Source: Aurantimonas sp. 22II-16-19i (GTDB lineage: Bacteria; Pseudomonadota; Alphaproteobacteria; Rhizobiales; Rhizobiaceae). From it: a stretch of DNA of 45,582 bases. Below the pieces are notes generated by a model, which saw nothing but the letters and a program-made list of their open reading frames with translations, ran no database searches and had not been told where the DNA came from. Position numbers and translations under genes: made by a program. The DNA is taken from positions 1 to 45,582 of the forward strand of contig NZ_AQQS01000043.1 of NCBI RefSeq assembly GCF_002088275.1. The letters run 5' to 3'. Shown here piece by piece: positions 1 through 7,544 of the stretch. Numbering within the stretch: position 1 is the first letter of the stretch; each line of letters begins with the position of its first letter.

Positions 1-1
1 G

Positions 2-877
2 TTCGCCGGGCTGTTCGATGCGGTCAAGCCGCTGAAGCCGCTCGCGGCCATGCTGAAGCTGGCGCCGACGGCGCTGCCGCGAAAGTCGGCGGTCAACCAG
101 CCGGGCGTGCGCAAGGCCGAGAGCGCGCGCGTCAAGCGCGTCGCGCTGCTGAGGGGCTGCGCCCAGTCGGTGCTCGATCCGAAGATCAACGAGGCGACGG
201 TGCGGCTCCTGACCCGGCTCGGCGTCGAGGTGGTGGTGCCGGCGGGCGAGGGCTGCTGCGGCGCGCTCGTCCATCACATGGGCCAGGAGGAGCCGGCGCT
301 CGACTTCGCCCGCCGCAATGTCGATATCTGGATGCGGGAGATCGAGCGCGGCGGGCTCGATGCCATCGTCATCACCGCGTCGGGCTGCGGCACGACGATC
401 AAGGACTATCACCACATGCTGCGCCTCGACCCGGCCTATGCGGACAAGGCCGCGACGGTCTCGGCGCTGGCGAAGGACGTCACCGAATTCCTGAGCGACC
501 TGGAGCTGCCGACCCCGCGGAATGTCGAGCCGATGGTCGTCGCCTACCATTCCGCCTGTTCGATGCAGCACGGCCAGAGGGTCATCCGCCAGCCGAAGAC
601 GCTTCTGTCGAAGGCCGGCTTCGTCGTGCGGGACGTGCCGGAGGGGCATCTGTGCTGTGGCTCGGCCGGCACCTACAACATCCTGCAGCCGGAAATCGCC
701 GACCGGCTGAAGCAGCGCAAGGTGAAGAACATCGAGAGCGTCGCCCCGCAGGTGATCGCCACCGGCAATATCGGCTGCATGACGCAGATCGGCGGGGGGA
801 CGGCGATTCCGGTCGTCCACACGGTGGAACTGCTCGACTGGGCGTTCGGCGGGGAGAAACCTGCAGCGCTTGGGTGA
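2..877 (+). CDS. glcF: Glycolate oxidase iron-sulfur subunit, C-terminal part
   Basis: This is the C-terminal part of GlcF, the Fe-S subunit that passes electrons from the GlcD/GlcE flavoprotein (glycolate to glyoxylate) towards the membrane quinone pool. The reading frame is open from base 2, so the N-terminal ferredoxin-like 4Fe-4S domain lies outside the window. What is visible are the two cysteine-rich CCG domains: one around GEGCCGALVHHMGQEE with a second cluster at ASGCGTTIKDY, and one around HSACSMQHGQ, HLCCGSAGTYNI and GNIGCMTQIG. These are arranged as in GlcF and related heterodisulfide-reductase-like subunits. An internal ATG at 50 exists but the homologous sequence continues upstream of it. 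The gene ends only 19 bp before the convergent topoisomerase gene. GlcF is favoured over LutA or GlpC because of the second-domain sequence. glcD and glcE are expected just upstream, as in the usual glcDEF order (inference). Confidence 0.93.
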   Translation, partial: FAGLFDAVKPLKPLAAMLKLAPTALPRKSAVNQPGVRKAESARVKRVALLRGCAQSVLDPKINEATVRLLTRLGVEVVVPAGEGCCGALVHHMGQEEPALDFARRNVDIWMREIERGGLDAIVITASGCGTTIKDYHHMLRLDPAYADKAATVSALAKDVTEFLSDLELPTPRNVEPMVVAYHSACSMQHGQRVIRQPKTLLSKAGFVVRDVPEGHLCCGSAGTYNILQPEIADRLKQRKVKNIESVAPQVIATGNIGCMTQIGGGTAIPVVHTVELLDWAFGGEKPAALG

Positions 878-896
878 GGGCGCGACGCTGCGCCGA

Positions 897-1925
897 TCAA
901 GGGGCGACTTCTTCGAGGAACCGCATCAGCCCGGTCTCCGGCGCGGTCATCCGCTCCCGCCGGCGGCCCCGCAGGAGGTCGCCGGGCAACGCGCCGGCCT
1001 CGAAGGCCTCGACGATCGCCGGATGGACGTAGGACGAGCGGGCGACCGCCGGCGTGTTGCGCAGCCGGGCGGCGACCGAGCGCATGGCGGCCGCGACGGC
1101 GCGCTTGCGCTTGTTGGGCGTATCGGCGCCGGCGGCGTCCTCGATCAGGAAGCGCAGCGCCTCGGCCGAGCCGTGGAAGGTCCGAAAATCCTTGGCCGAG
1201 ATGTGCGCCCCTGATGCCTCGGCGAGATACTCGTTGAGGCCATTGGCGGTCAGCTCGCGCTGCTTCTTGGTCTTGCCGGGAAAGCGGAACAGCCGCTGGC
1301 CGCGGCCCTGGCGCATCTTCTTCAGGGAGGAGACCAGCGGCCGCTCGGCGATCTCGATGCGGTGTTCCTTGTTCGACTTGCCGACGAATTTCAAAACCGC
1401 GACATTGTCGACGATCCGAAGGTTCTGGCGCCGCAGCGACGCGACGCCGCGGCCGCCGTCGGCAGCGTATTTCTCGTGGCCGGGACGCATGGCCGCGACG
1501 TCGACCAGGCGTGTCGCCAGCGCCGCCGTCATCCGGCGGTCGGCCTTGCGGCGGCGCAGGTCCCGCTCGATCTGGCCGCGCAGCACCGGCAGCGCCTTGC
1601 CGAAGCGCAGGAGCCGCTCGGTCTTCACGGCGTTGCGGACGTTCACCCAGGCATCGTGGTAGCGGTATTGCAGCCGGCCCTTCTCGTCACGGCCGACGGC
1701 CTGGATGTGGCCATTGTCGGAGACGCAGATCTTCACGTCGGTCCAGGCGGGGGGAATGGCGAGGGCCTTGATCCGCTTCTTCCGTTCCTTGTCGTGGACC
1801 GTCTCGCCGGAGCGCAGGCACAGCTTGAAGCCGCGACCGGACTTGCGCCGCTCGATCTCGAAGTCCCCCGGATCGACCATTTCGAGACCGAAACGTTGGG
1901 CGTGGAGAGCGAGCTCGTAATGCAT
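897..1925 (-). CDS. DNA topoisomerase IB (eukaryotic/poxvirus type)
   Basis: This is a small type IB topoisomerase (342 aa), which relaxes supercoils through a 3'-phosphotyrosyl intermediate. The N-terminal domain carries KKRIKALAIPPAWTDVKICV and GHIQAVGRDEKGRLQYRYH, diagnostic of the bacterial branch. The catalytic domain shows AMRPGHEKYA (an Arg motif, usually RxGNExYA), KSNKEHRIEI with the catalytic Lys, KDFRTFHGS with the second Arg, and the nucleophile in SSYVHPAIVEAF near the C-terminus. I chose the ATG at 1925 over a GTG at 2036. Family homology begins just after this ATG, and a perfect EcfG-type promoter (1971-1996) lies inside the longer version. The extra 37 residues would therefore be untranslated leader or promoter. 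The gene is divergent from the HVA1-like gene. Its role in stress or desiccation DNA topology is inferred from the promoter. Confidence 0.93.
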   Translation of the reverse strand: MHYELALHAQRFGLEMVDPGDFEIERRKSGRGFKLCLRSGETVHDKERKKRIKALAIPPAWTDVKICVSDNGHIQAVGRDEKGRLQYRYHDAWVNVRNAVKTERLLRFGKALPVLRGQIERDLRRRKADRRMTAALATRLVDVAAMRPGHEKYAADGGRGVASLRRQNLRIVDNVAVLKFVGKSNKEHRIEIAERPLVSSLKKMRQGRGQRLFRFPGKTKKQRELTANGLNEYLAEASGAHISAKDFRTFHGSAEALRFLIEDAAGADTPNKRKRAVAAAMRSVAARLRNTPAVARSSYVHPAIVEAFEAGALPGDLLRGRRRERMTAPETGLMRFLEEVAP

Positions 1926-1970
1926 CGGGGTTTCCGGTTCGTCGAGATTCCAACGGCACTGCGAGGCCCT

Positions 1971-1996
1971 AACGTCGCTTGACGCGGCGGCGTTCC
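1971..1996 (-). promoter_or_regulatory. EcfG-type general-stress promoter for topoisomerase IB
   Basis: On the minus strand the sequence reads GGAAC (1996-1992), a 17-bp spacer, then CGTT (1974-1971). This matches the EcfG consensus of alphaproteobacteria (GGAAC-N16/17-CGTT) exactly. Transcription would begin around 1963, giving a leader of about 40 nt before the ATG at 1925. Confidence 0.72.
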
Positions 1997-2051
1997 GCCT
2001 CTTTGCCTGCGACAATTCCGATTCAGGATCAAACACTTGTAAAGGAACCAG

Positions 2052-2077
2052 GGAACCGCCCGGGCCCGTCAGCCGTC
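2052..2077 (+). promoter_or_regulatory. Probable EcfG-like promoter for the HVA1-type gene
   Basis: GGAAC (2052-2056), a 17-bp spacer and CGTC (2074-2077) lie about 40 bp before the start at 2118. There is one mismatch to the EcfG -10 (CGTT). A second GGAAC at 2044-2048 has a worse spacing (18 bp to another CGTC). The match is weaker than the divergent promoter at 1971-1996, but placement and gene type fit. Confidence 0.42.
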
Positions 2078-2117
2078 ATGGGTCGAACGAAGATGCGAGC
2101 GAAGGAGCCAGAGGCCG

Positions 2118-2336
2118 ATGACGAAATTTGCGAAAGGCCAACGCGTCGCCTGGTCGTGGGGCAATGGCGAGGGCGAGGGCAAGGTGAAGGAGCACTTCAC
2201 CGAGAAGGTGACGCGGACGATCAAGGGCAGCGAGATCACCCGCAACGCCGACGAGGCGAACCCGGCCTATTTGATCGAGCAGGACGACGGCGACCAGGTG
2301 CTCAAGTCGGAGTCGGAATTGAAGAAGGCGGGCTGA
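2118..2336 (+). CDS. HVA1 family TUDOR-domain protein (DUF2945)
   Basis: This 72-residue protein begins MTKFAKGQRVAWSWGNGEGE and continues with repeated short beta-strand segments: GKVKEHFTEKVTRTIKGSEI and then PAYLIEQDDGDQVLKSESEL. That is the pattern of the hypervirulence-associated protein TUDOR domain, formerly DUF2945. Proteins of this type form a small SH3/Tudor barrel, and their molecular role is unknown. It is cytoplasmic, with no signal peptide. The start ATG lies shortly after a GAGCGAAGGAGC stretch (the AAGGAG core serves as ribosome site). The position back-to-back with topoisomerase IB and the EcfG-like promoter suggest a stress-induced small protein. The lipid or nucleic-acid partner cannot be inferred from sequence. 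Confidence 0.85.
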   Translation: MTKFAKGQRVAWSWGNGEGEGKVKEHFTEKVTRTIKGSEITRNADEANPAYLIEQDDGDQVLKSESELKKAG

Positions 2337-2418
2337 GCCAGAGGACGGGGCGCCAAGGGCGTCGCCCGACTTCGACGGGAGGCTTCCGCCGCTCTTTCCC
2401 GCGGGCTGGCGACCCTCG

Positions 2419-2865
2419 TCAGAACCAGGGCCATGCCAGCACGCCCGCGGCAACGACGAGGTAGCGGGCGAGCTTGCCGGCCCCGACGAGGACGATGAAG
2501 ACCAGGACGTTGACCCTGGCGATGCCGGCGACGACGGTGAGGGCGTCGCCGCCGATCGGCGCCCAGGCGAGGAGCAGCGTCCAGACCCCGTAGCGCTGGA
2601 AGACCCTCGTGAAGCGGTCGATGTGGCGCGGCGCGACGGGAAACCAGCGCCTGTCCCGGAAGGCGATGAGGAACCGCCCGCACATCCAGTTGACGAGGGA
2701 GCCGAGCGTGTTGCCGAGCGTCGCGAGCGCGATCAGCTGCCAGGGCTCTGCCGTCCGTTCGACGAGACTGGCGGCGAGCACGACCTCCGAGGCGCCCGGC
2801 AACAGCGTCGCCGCGAGAAAGGCCGACCAGAACATCGCCGCGCCGGAGAGGAGTTCGTTCGTCAT
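2419..2865 (-). CDS. YqaA family small membrane protein (SNARE/DedA-like)
   Basis: This 148-aa inner-membrane protein has four or five hydrophobic segments: FWSAFLAATLLPGASEVVLA, the LIALATLGNTLGSLVNWMCG region, WTLLLAWAPIGGDALTVVAG and a C-terminal VLVFIVLVGAGKLARYLVVA. The PGASE, GNTLGS and P-GGD-TVVAG motifs are those of YqaA proteins, a short branch of the DedA/VTT superfamily. DedA proteins are linked to lipid scrambling and envelope homeostasis; the YqaA branch has no assigned biochemical role. The gene is monocistronic. It runs towards the HVA1 gene, from which it is separated by about 80 bp. The start MTNELLSG is the only good ATG in frame. Confidence 0.86.
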   Translation of the reverse strand: MTNELLSGAAMFWSAFLAATLLPGASEVVLAASLVERTAEPWQLIALATLGNTLGSLVNWMCGRFLIAFRDRRWFPVAPRHIDRFTRVFQRYGVWTLLLAWAPIGGDALTVVAGIARVNVLVFIVLVGAGKLARYLVVAAGVLAWPWF

Positions 2866-3166
2866 GGCGCGGTCATAGCCAGTGTCGGGCGAAATTCGAA
2901 GCAGGCCGTCGACGGGGCTGATCGTCCGCCCGAGGCAAGGTGCCCGATGTCACATGGATGACACCAAGCACTGGCTCCATCGCCGGGAAGCGGCAGGCAG
3001 GGCGGAGCAGGACCATCAGCGATCGTGATCGGAACGGACCGGGTGTGAGGCGCGGCGCCGCCCTGGACCCGCATTTGGCCTGCGCGCAGCAGAGACCGAC
3101 GGCGCCAGCCTTGCGTTCGCATGTCGTCCTCCCCGATCCCGCCGCTCTTGCGCACGGCGCCCGCTG
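2866..3166. other. Intergenic region between yqaA-like gene and chrA
   Basis: This is about 300 bp between two divergent genes with no convincing gene. The one clear element is an inverted repeat TGTCA-N6-TGACA at 2948-2963, some 80 bp from the membrane-protein start and 200 bp from chrA. It could be an operator but nothing ties it to a known regulator. No ChrB-type gene is adjacent. Confidence 0.4.
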
Positions 3167-4585
3167 ATGGCGCCGGTTCTGACGCAAGCCGAAACCCGTC
3201 CGCATCTGGCCGAGGCCCCGTCCTTCGGCGAGGCGACGCGTGCCTTCGGGCGAATCGCCTGCCTGTCCTTCGGCGGACCGGCGGGCCAGATCGCGGTGAT
3301 GCACCGCATCCTCGTCGAGGAGAAGCGCTGGATCGGCGAGGAGCGGTTTCTCCACGCGCTGAATTTCTGCATGCTCCTGCCGGGGCCGGAAGCCCAGCAG
3401 CTGGCGACCTATTGCGGCTGGCTCCTGCATCGCACCCTCGGCGGCCTCGTCGCCGGGCTGCTGTTCGTCCTGCCCGGCTTCCTGGCGATGATGGCGCTCA
3501 GCATCGTCTACGCCGCCTATGGCGAGGTCGGCATCGTCGAGGCCCTGTTCTTCGGGTTGAAGGCGGCGGTGCTGGCGATCGTGTTGCAGGCCGTGGTCCG
3601 GATCGGCGGCCGGGCGTTGAAGAACCGCTGGATGATCGGCCTCGCGGCGCTCGCCTTCCTGGCGATCTTCGTCTTCGGCGTCCCGTTTCCGCTGATCGTC
3701 GCGGGGGCGGGAGTGATCGGCCTTGCCGGGCAGCGGATGGGCCATCCGGCCTTTGCCAGCTTTGGCCGCGGCGAGAGCGCGGGCGGCGACGCGGCGTCCA
3801 ATGGCATCGCCGGCACGGAGCCCGGCCGCCAGCGGCCGGAAGCCCGCTCGTCCAGGCGCAAGTCCAGGCGCTCGGCCATCGTCACGGCGGCCATCTGCCT
3901 GGCGCTGTGGCTGCTGCCGACCGGCGCGCTGCTGCTGCTGCTCGGGCCGAACGATGTGTTCTCGCAGATCGCGGTGTTCTTCTCGCAGATGGCGGTGGTC
4001 ACCTTCGGCGGTGCTTATGCCGTCCTCGCCTATGTCGCACAGGAGGCGGTCGCGACCTATGGCTGGCTGAGGCCCGGCGAAATGCTGGACGGCCTCGGGC
4101 TTGCCGAGACGACGCCGGGGCCGCTGATCATGGTGACGCAGTTCGTCGGCTTTCTCGCCGCCTTCCGCGAGCCGGGCACGCTCGACCCGTTCGTCGCCGG
4201 CATCCTGGGCGCCTGCCTCACCACCTGGGTGACCTTCGCGCCGTGCTTCCTGTGGATCTTCGCCGGCGCGCCCTTCATCGAGCGGCTGCGGCAGAACCGG
4301 GCGCTGAGCGCGGCGCTCGCGGCGATCACCGCCGCGGTCGTCGGCGTGATCGTCAACCTCGCCGTCTGGTTCGCGCTCCACGTCCTGTTTGCGAGCGTGC
4401 GGACCCTGTCGGTCATCGGCCTGACGCTGGAGGTTCCGGTCCTGTCGAGCCTCGATCCGGCCGCGCTCGCGCTGGTGCTCCTTGCCCTTGCCGCGATCTT
4501 TGTCGCGCGCCTCGGCATGCTGGCGACGCTCGGCCTGTGCGCGGCCGCGAGCGTCGCCTTGGACGGCTTCGGCCTGTTGCCTTAG
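3167..4585 (+). CDS. chrA: Chromate transporter ChrA, long-chain (two-domain) type
   Basis: This 472-aa CHR-superfamily chromate efflux protein uses proton motive force to expel chromate from the cytoplasm. It contains the two homologous halves of long-chain ChrA. The N-terminal half shows ARIACLSFGGPAGQ-like sequence (actual text GRIACLSFGGPAGQ), HALNFCMLLPGPEAQQLATY and several helices. The C-terminal half repeats the pattern with AVVTFGGAYAVLAYVAQEAV and GLAETTPGPLIMVTQFVGFL. The halves are joined by a charged linker rich in Arg around residues 205-245. No strong Shine-Dalgarno precedes the ATG at 3167; the family alignment starts soon after it. The gene stands alone, with no chrB neighbour, so regulation is unknown. 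It converges on the DUF2125-like gene with only 10 bp between stops. Confidence 0.95.
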   Translation: MAPVLTQAETRPHLAEAPSFGEATRAFGRIACLSFGGPAGQIAVMHRILVEEKRWIGEERFLHALNFCMLLPGPEAQQLATYCGWLLHRTLGGLVAGLLFVLPGFLAMMALSIVYAAYGEVGIVEALFFGLKAAVLAIVLQAVVRIGGRALKNRWMIGLAALAFLAIFVFGVPFPLIVAGAGVIGLAGQRMGHPAFASFGRGESAGGDAASNGIAGTEPGRQRPEARSSRRKSRRSAIVTAAICLALWLLPTGALLLLLGPNDVFSQIAVFFSQMAVVTFGGAYAVLAYVAQEAVATYGWLRPGEMLDGLGLAETTPGPLIMVTQFVGFLAAFREPGTLDPFVAGILGACLTTWVTFAPCFLWIFAGAPFIERLRQNRALSAALAAITAAVVGVIVNLAVWFALHVLFASVRTLSVIGLTLEVPVLSSLDPAALALVLLALAAIFVARLGMLATLGLCAAASVALDGFGLLP

Positions 4586-4595
4586 CGCATCCGGC

Positions 4596-6263
4596 TCAGA
4601 GCGGCTGACCGCCGGCGTCGCCGCCGCTGTCCCCGTCGCCATCGAGGCTCCCGCCGTCGCTGCCGTCGTCGCCACCCTCAAGGGCCGGCGGCGCGGGAAC
4701 GGCGTCCGGTGCGGTCTCGGGGGTGATTGCGGGAGCTTCGGGAGCGGGGGCGTCGGGGCCCTTGATCGTCACGCCGTTGATCTTCACCGAGCCGTCGGCG
4801 GCGGTCTCGATCAGCCAGCCGGTCCTGTCGTCTCCGAGCGGCTTGCCGAAGCCCTTGGCCATCGATCCGAAGGCGAAGCCCTGCAACGCCGCCGGGTCCT
4901 GCGCACCGGCGTCCTGCAGCGCCTTCAGGGCGGCGTCGAGCCCGGTTGCGACGATGTCGAAACGCGTCTCCGGCTTCTCCGTCTCGAAGCGGACCTCGCC
5001 GTTCATGGTGAACTGGTAGTCGCGGGCGGCGAGCCTGACATTCTCGAGGCGCAGCGTCGGGCGATGCGCCTCGAAGCTCGCGAGGATTTCCTGGCCGGCC
5101 TCGTCCGACACCGGCTTGTCCGCGGACAGGTCGAGATTGGCGAGAAGGATCCGCATCGGGGTCGCCAGATCGACGCCGGCTCCGACGACGTCCATCGTCA
5201 CGTCGCGGGGGATGAGGGGCGTCGCCCAGGCCGGGATCGCGGCGATGTCGTAGGTCATGCCGCTGGACGCGAAACTGTAGCGATAGGAGCCGTCCTCGAC
5301 GATCCCGTCGCCCGTGACGCCGATCCGGAAATCGGCGAGGTTCACCGAACCATAGGGCGTCTCGACCGCGACGTCGGTCATGCCGTTCTCGCCGCTGATC
5401 GAGGTCCAGAGCGGCAGGCTGTCGCCGGCGAGCCGCTTCAGATCGGCTTCCGCGGCGCGGATCCTGTCCTTGTCGGCATTGCGCAGGAGAAGCGCGAACA
5501 GATCGGTGATCGGCCGGGTGCGAAGACCGGCGGCCTGCGTCTCCAGGGTATAGCCGCCGGCGTTGAAGACGATGTCGACCAGCTTGTCGGGCTCGGCCGG
5601 ATCGAGGGGCATCCGGATCGTCTCGGTAAAGCCCGTCGCCCGTTGCGACAGGCGGTAGTCGACATGGCCGTCGGCGTCAGGCTCGGCGCGGGTCTCGAAG
5701 GTCTGCGGACCGACCTTGATCGCTATCTCTCCCGTCGGCTGCTGCTGCGCCACGGTCATTTCCTCGATCCCGCCGGTCGCGGTGAGGAAGGCGCGGATCT
5801 TCGGGTCGTAGACGCCGGACATCCGCAACCCGTTGATGGCGTAGTCGACATGGGTCTTCTGGCCGGCGATCTCGGCGTCGTAGGACATGGCGATCGCGCC
5901 ATCGCTGTCGACCTGCCAGTCGCCGTCGCTGCGCTGGCTGACGACAATGGAATAGGGCGTCAGGGTGGTGCTGACGCTGCCGCCTCCGGGCATTTCGGTG
6001 GCGAAGGATCCCTTGGCGCCGAAAGTGATCCGGTAGCCCTTCGGATCTGGCTCGATGGTGACGAATCCGCCGTCGAAGGGGATGGGGCCGAGATAGTCCT
6101 TCAGCGCCGCCCGCAGTGTCGCGGCTCCAAGAGCGGTACCGGCCTTGTCTGCGGCGGCGGCGGGCGCGGCGGCGGCGGGCGCCGTTCCGGCCGCGCCGGT
6201 CTGGGCATGGGCCGCGGCGGGTGCGAGGAGGATGACGGCGGCGATGGCGAAGCGAAGGGTCAT
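4596..6263 (-). CDS. Secreted DUF2125-like protein, function unknown
   Basis: This 555-aa protein has a classical signal peptide (MTLRFAIAAVILLAPAAAHA, cleavage about residue 20) and no further membrane segment, so it is periplasmic or exported. After an Ala/Pro linker, the body is a long run of beta-rich repeats such as GAKGSFATEMPGGGSVSTTL and VDYAINGLRMSGVYDPKIRA, typical of DUF2125 proteins of Rhizobiales. I make this assignment from memory of the family and it is moderate. The last 80 residues are low complexity: Pro/Ala/Glu-rich, then Gly/Asp/Ser-rich (DDGSDGGSLDGDGDSGGDAG), probably disordered. No catalytic motif is visible. The beta-rich repeated architecture resembles lipid or outer-membrane transport chaperones, but that is only a structural impression. 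The gene is apparently monocistronic. Confidence 0.83.
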   Translation of the reverse strand: MTLRFAIAAVILLAPAAAHAQTGAAGTAPAAAAPAAAADKAGTALGAATLRAALKDYLGPIPFDGGFVTIEPDPKGYRITFGAKGSFATEMPGGGSVSTTLTPYSIVVSQRSDGDWQVDSDGAIAMSYDAEIAGQKTHVDYAINGLRMSGVYDPKIRAFLTATGGIEEMTVAQQQPTGEIAIKVGPQTFETRAEPDADGHVDYRLSQRATGFTETIRMPLDPAEPDKLVDIVFNAGGYTLETQAAGLRTRPITDLFALLLRNADKDRIRAAEADLKRLAGDSLPLWTSISGENGMTDVAVETPYGSVNLADFRIGVTGDGIVEDGSYRYSFASSGMTYDIAAIPAWATPLIPRDVTMDVVGAGVDLATPMRILLANLDLSADKPVSDEAGQEILASFEAHRPTLRLENVRLAARDYQFTMNGEVRFETEKPETRFDIVATGLDAALKALQDAGAQDPAALQGFAFGSMAKGFGKPLGDDRTGWLIETAADGSVKINGVTIKGPDAPAPEAPAITPETAPDAVPAPPALEGGDDGSDGGSLDGDGDSGGDAGGQPL

Positions 6264-6452
6264 CTGGTCTCTGGTCCGGCCTAGGGGTCTGTCGCAATCA
6301 GGCAGCGTGGAAGTCGTAGAGCGTTTTATGGCGGCACGAAGCGATTGTCGAAAACGCGCGGCAGGCGATCGCCCTTCGGGCGTCCGGCCGGCTTCCCACG
6401 GGTCGCCGGTTCGATCGTCAGGGACGTCGCAGCTGCAGCAGTGACCGGCGGC

Positions 6453-7283
6453 TCAGGGCTCGCTGGCCGACGATTTCACGATGCCGAACGTCGTATATGT
6501 CGTCTTGCGTTGCCGGGTCTCGTCCCAGATCTTCTTGTTTTCGGCGATGCCTTCGTCCTCGACATAGGATCGCGCATGGTCGAGATGGACGCAGATCGCG
6601 CTGTAGCGGATCTGCTTCGCCCTGATGCCGATATTGCGGAGCCGATCGCCCATCTCGCGGTCCTCGGCTCCGTAGACCATGCGTTCGTCGAAGCCGTTGA
6701 CGGCCACGATGTCGCTCTTCCACCCGGACGCGTTGTGGCCGTTCCAGGACGGTCTGGTCGTGGTGACGGCGTTGAAGAGCGGGGCAAGGCCCGCGTTCTT
6801 CGCCGCCAGCCGCAGGTCCTTGAAGGACCGCTTCTTGCCCTGGTTCCACATCCACGCGGGCCGGAAGGCTCGCCCGCTCTGGATATCGTCCCGGGTCAGG
6901 TCCCGGCTCAGTTTCAGGGGGAGCTTGTGATACCCGCCCGACAGGAAACACCCCTTCTCGCGCAGCCCGAGATGGGTCGACACGAAATCCCGCCGCGCCA
7001 CGCAGTCGCCATCACTGAAGATCAGATAGTCCGAACGGCTTTCCAGGATGGCCTTGTTCAGGATGATCGTCTTCTGGAAGCCGTTGTCGGGATGCCATGC
7101 ATGGACCAGCGGATGCGCGAACTGTCCCTGATAGGACGCGATCAGGTCGCGGGTTTCGGAATGCGATCCATCGTCGGCGATGACGATTTCGAAGTCGGCT
7201 TCATCCTGTGCAAGGTATCCCCAAAGCACTTTCTCCAGCCATTCCGGGGAATTGTAAGTCGATAAGATCACTGAGCATAGCAT
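6453..7283 (-). CDS. Family 2 glycosyltransferase
   Basis: This 276-aa cytosolic or membrane-peripheral GT-A glycosyltransferase opens with MLCSVILSTYNSPEWLEKVL and has the nucleotide-sugar motifs FEIVIADDGS (about residue 38) and YLIFSDGDCVARRDF (DxD-like). A C-terminal galactosyltransferase-like segment contains NGFDERMVYGAEDREMGDRL (catalytic ED) and RYSAICVHLDHARSY. This arrangement is seen in capsule and exopolysaccharide enzymes such as the N-terminal half of chondroitin-type polymerases. It transfers a sugar from a nucleotide donor to a glycan acceptor; donor and acceptor cannot be read from sequence. Its start lies 260 bp downstream of the membrane protein gene on the same strand, with a strong hairpin between them, so the two are probably separate transcripts. 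Confidence 0.9.
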   Translation of the reverse strand: MLCSVILSTYNSPEWLEKVLWGYLAQDEADFEIVIADDGSHSETRDLIASYQGQFAHPLVHAWHPDNGFQKTIILNKAILESRSDYLIFSDGDCVARRDFVSTHLGLREKGCFLSGGYHKLPLKLSRDLTRDDIQSGRAFRPAWMWNQGKKRSFKDLRLAAKNAGLAPLFNAVTTTRPSWNGHNASGWKSDIVAVNGFDERMVYGAEDREMGDRLRNIGIRAKQIRYSAICVHLDHARSYVEDEGIAENKKIWDETRQRKTTYTTFGIVKSSASEP

Positions 7284-7457
7284 ATGGCAACGGCCTTCAA
7301 CCTCGGCTCGGATTTGTCCAGTACAGCGACCCGGCGAGCAGACATAGCATCAGGACACGCGCGGGGACATCACTGTCCGTGGCCTGCGATCGTCTTCCAC
7401 CGCCGGATGACGTTGCCTGAGGTCGGGCGCCGCGAGTGACGAACGAAAACCGGGCCG

Positions 7458-7494
7458 GCCCCATCCTGACGACCGGGTCCGTCAACGATGGGGC
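7458..7494 (-). terminator. Stem-loop terminator after the GT-C-like membrane gene
   Basis: Two stacked stems are visible: an 8-bp outer stem (7458-7465 with 7487-7494, GCCCCATC/GATGGGGC) and a 5-bp inner stem TGACG/CGTCA (7467-7471 with 7480-7484). It lies about 50 bp past the stop of the membrane protein and before the GT2 gene. A short T run (GGTTTTCG) follows a few bases later on the minus strand. Confidence 0.5.
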
Positions 7495-7544
7495 TTTGTG
7501 GGGTATCCGGCCGAACCCGGCTGCGCCGAGGCCTCGCCCCTCGA

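Noticed and set aside
1926-2036. Longer topoisomerase IB start (GTG at 2036)
   Set aside because: It would include the EcfG promoter within the coding region and adds 37 residues with no family homology.
2948-2963. TGTCA-N6-TGACA as a chromate-responsive operator
   Set aside because: No chrB is present, the repeat is 200 bp from chrA, and the arms are only five bases long.
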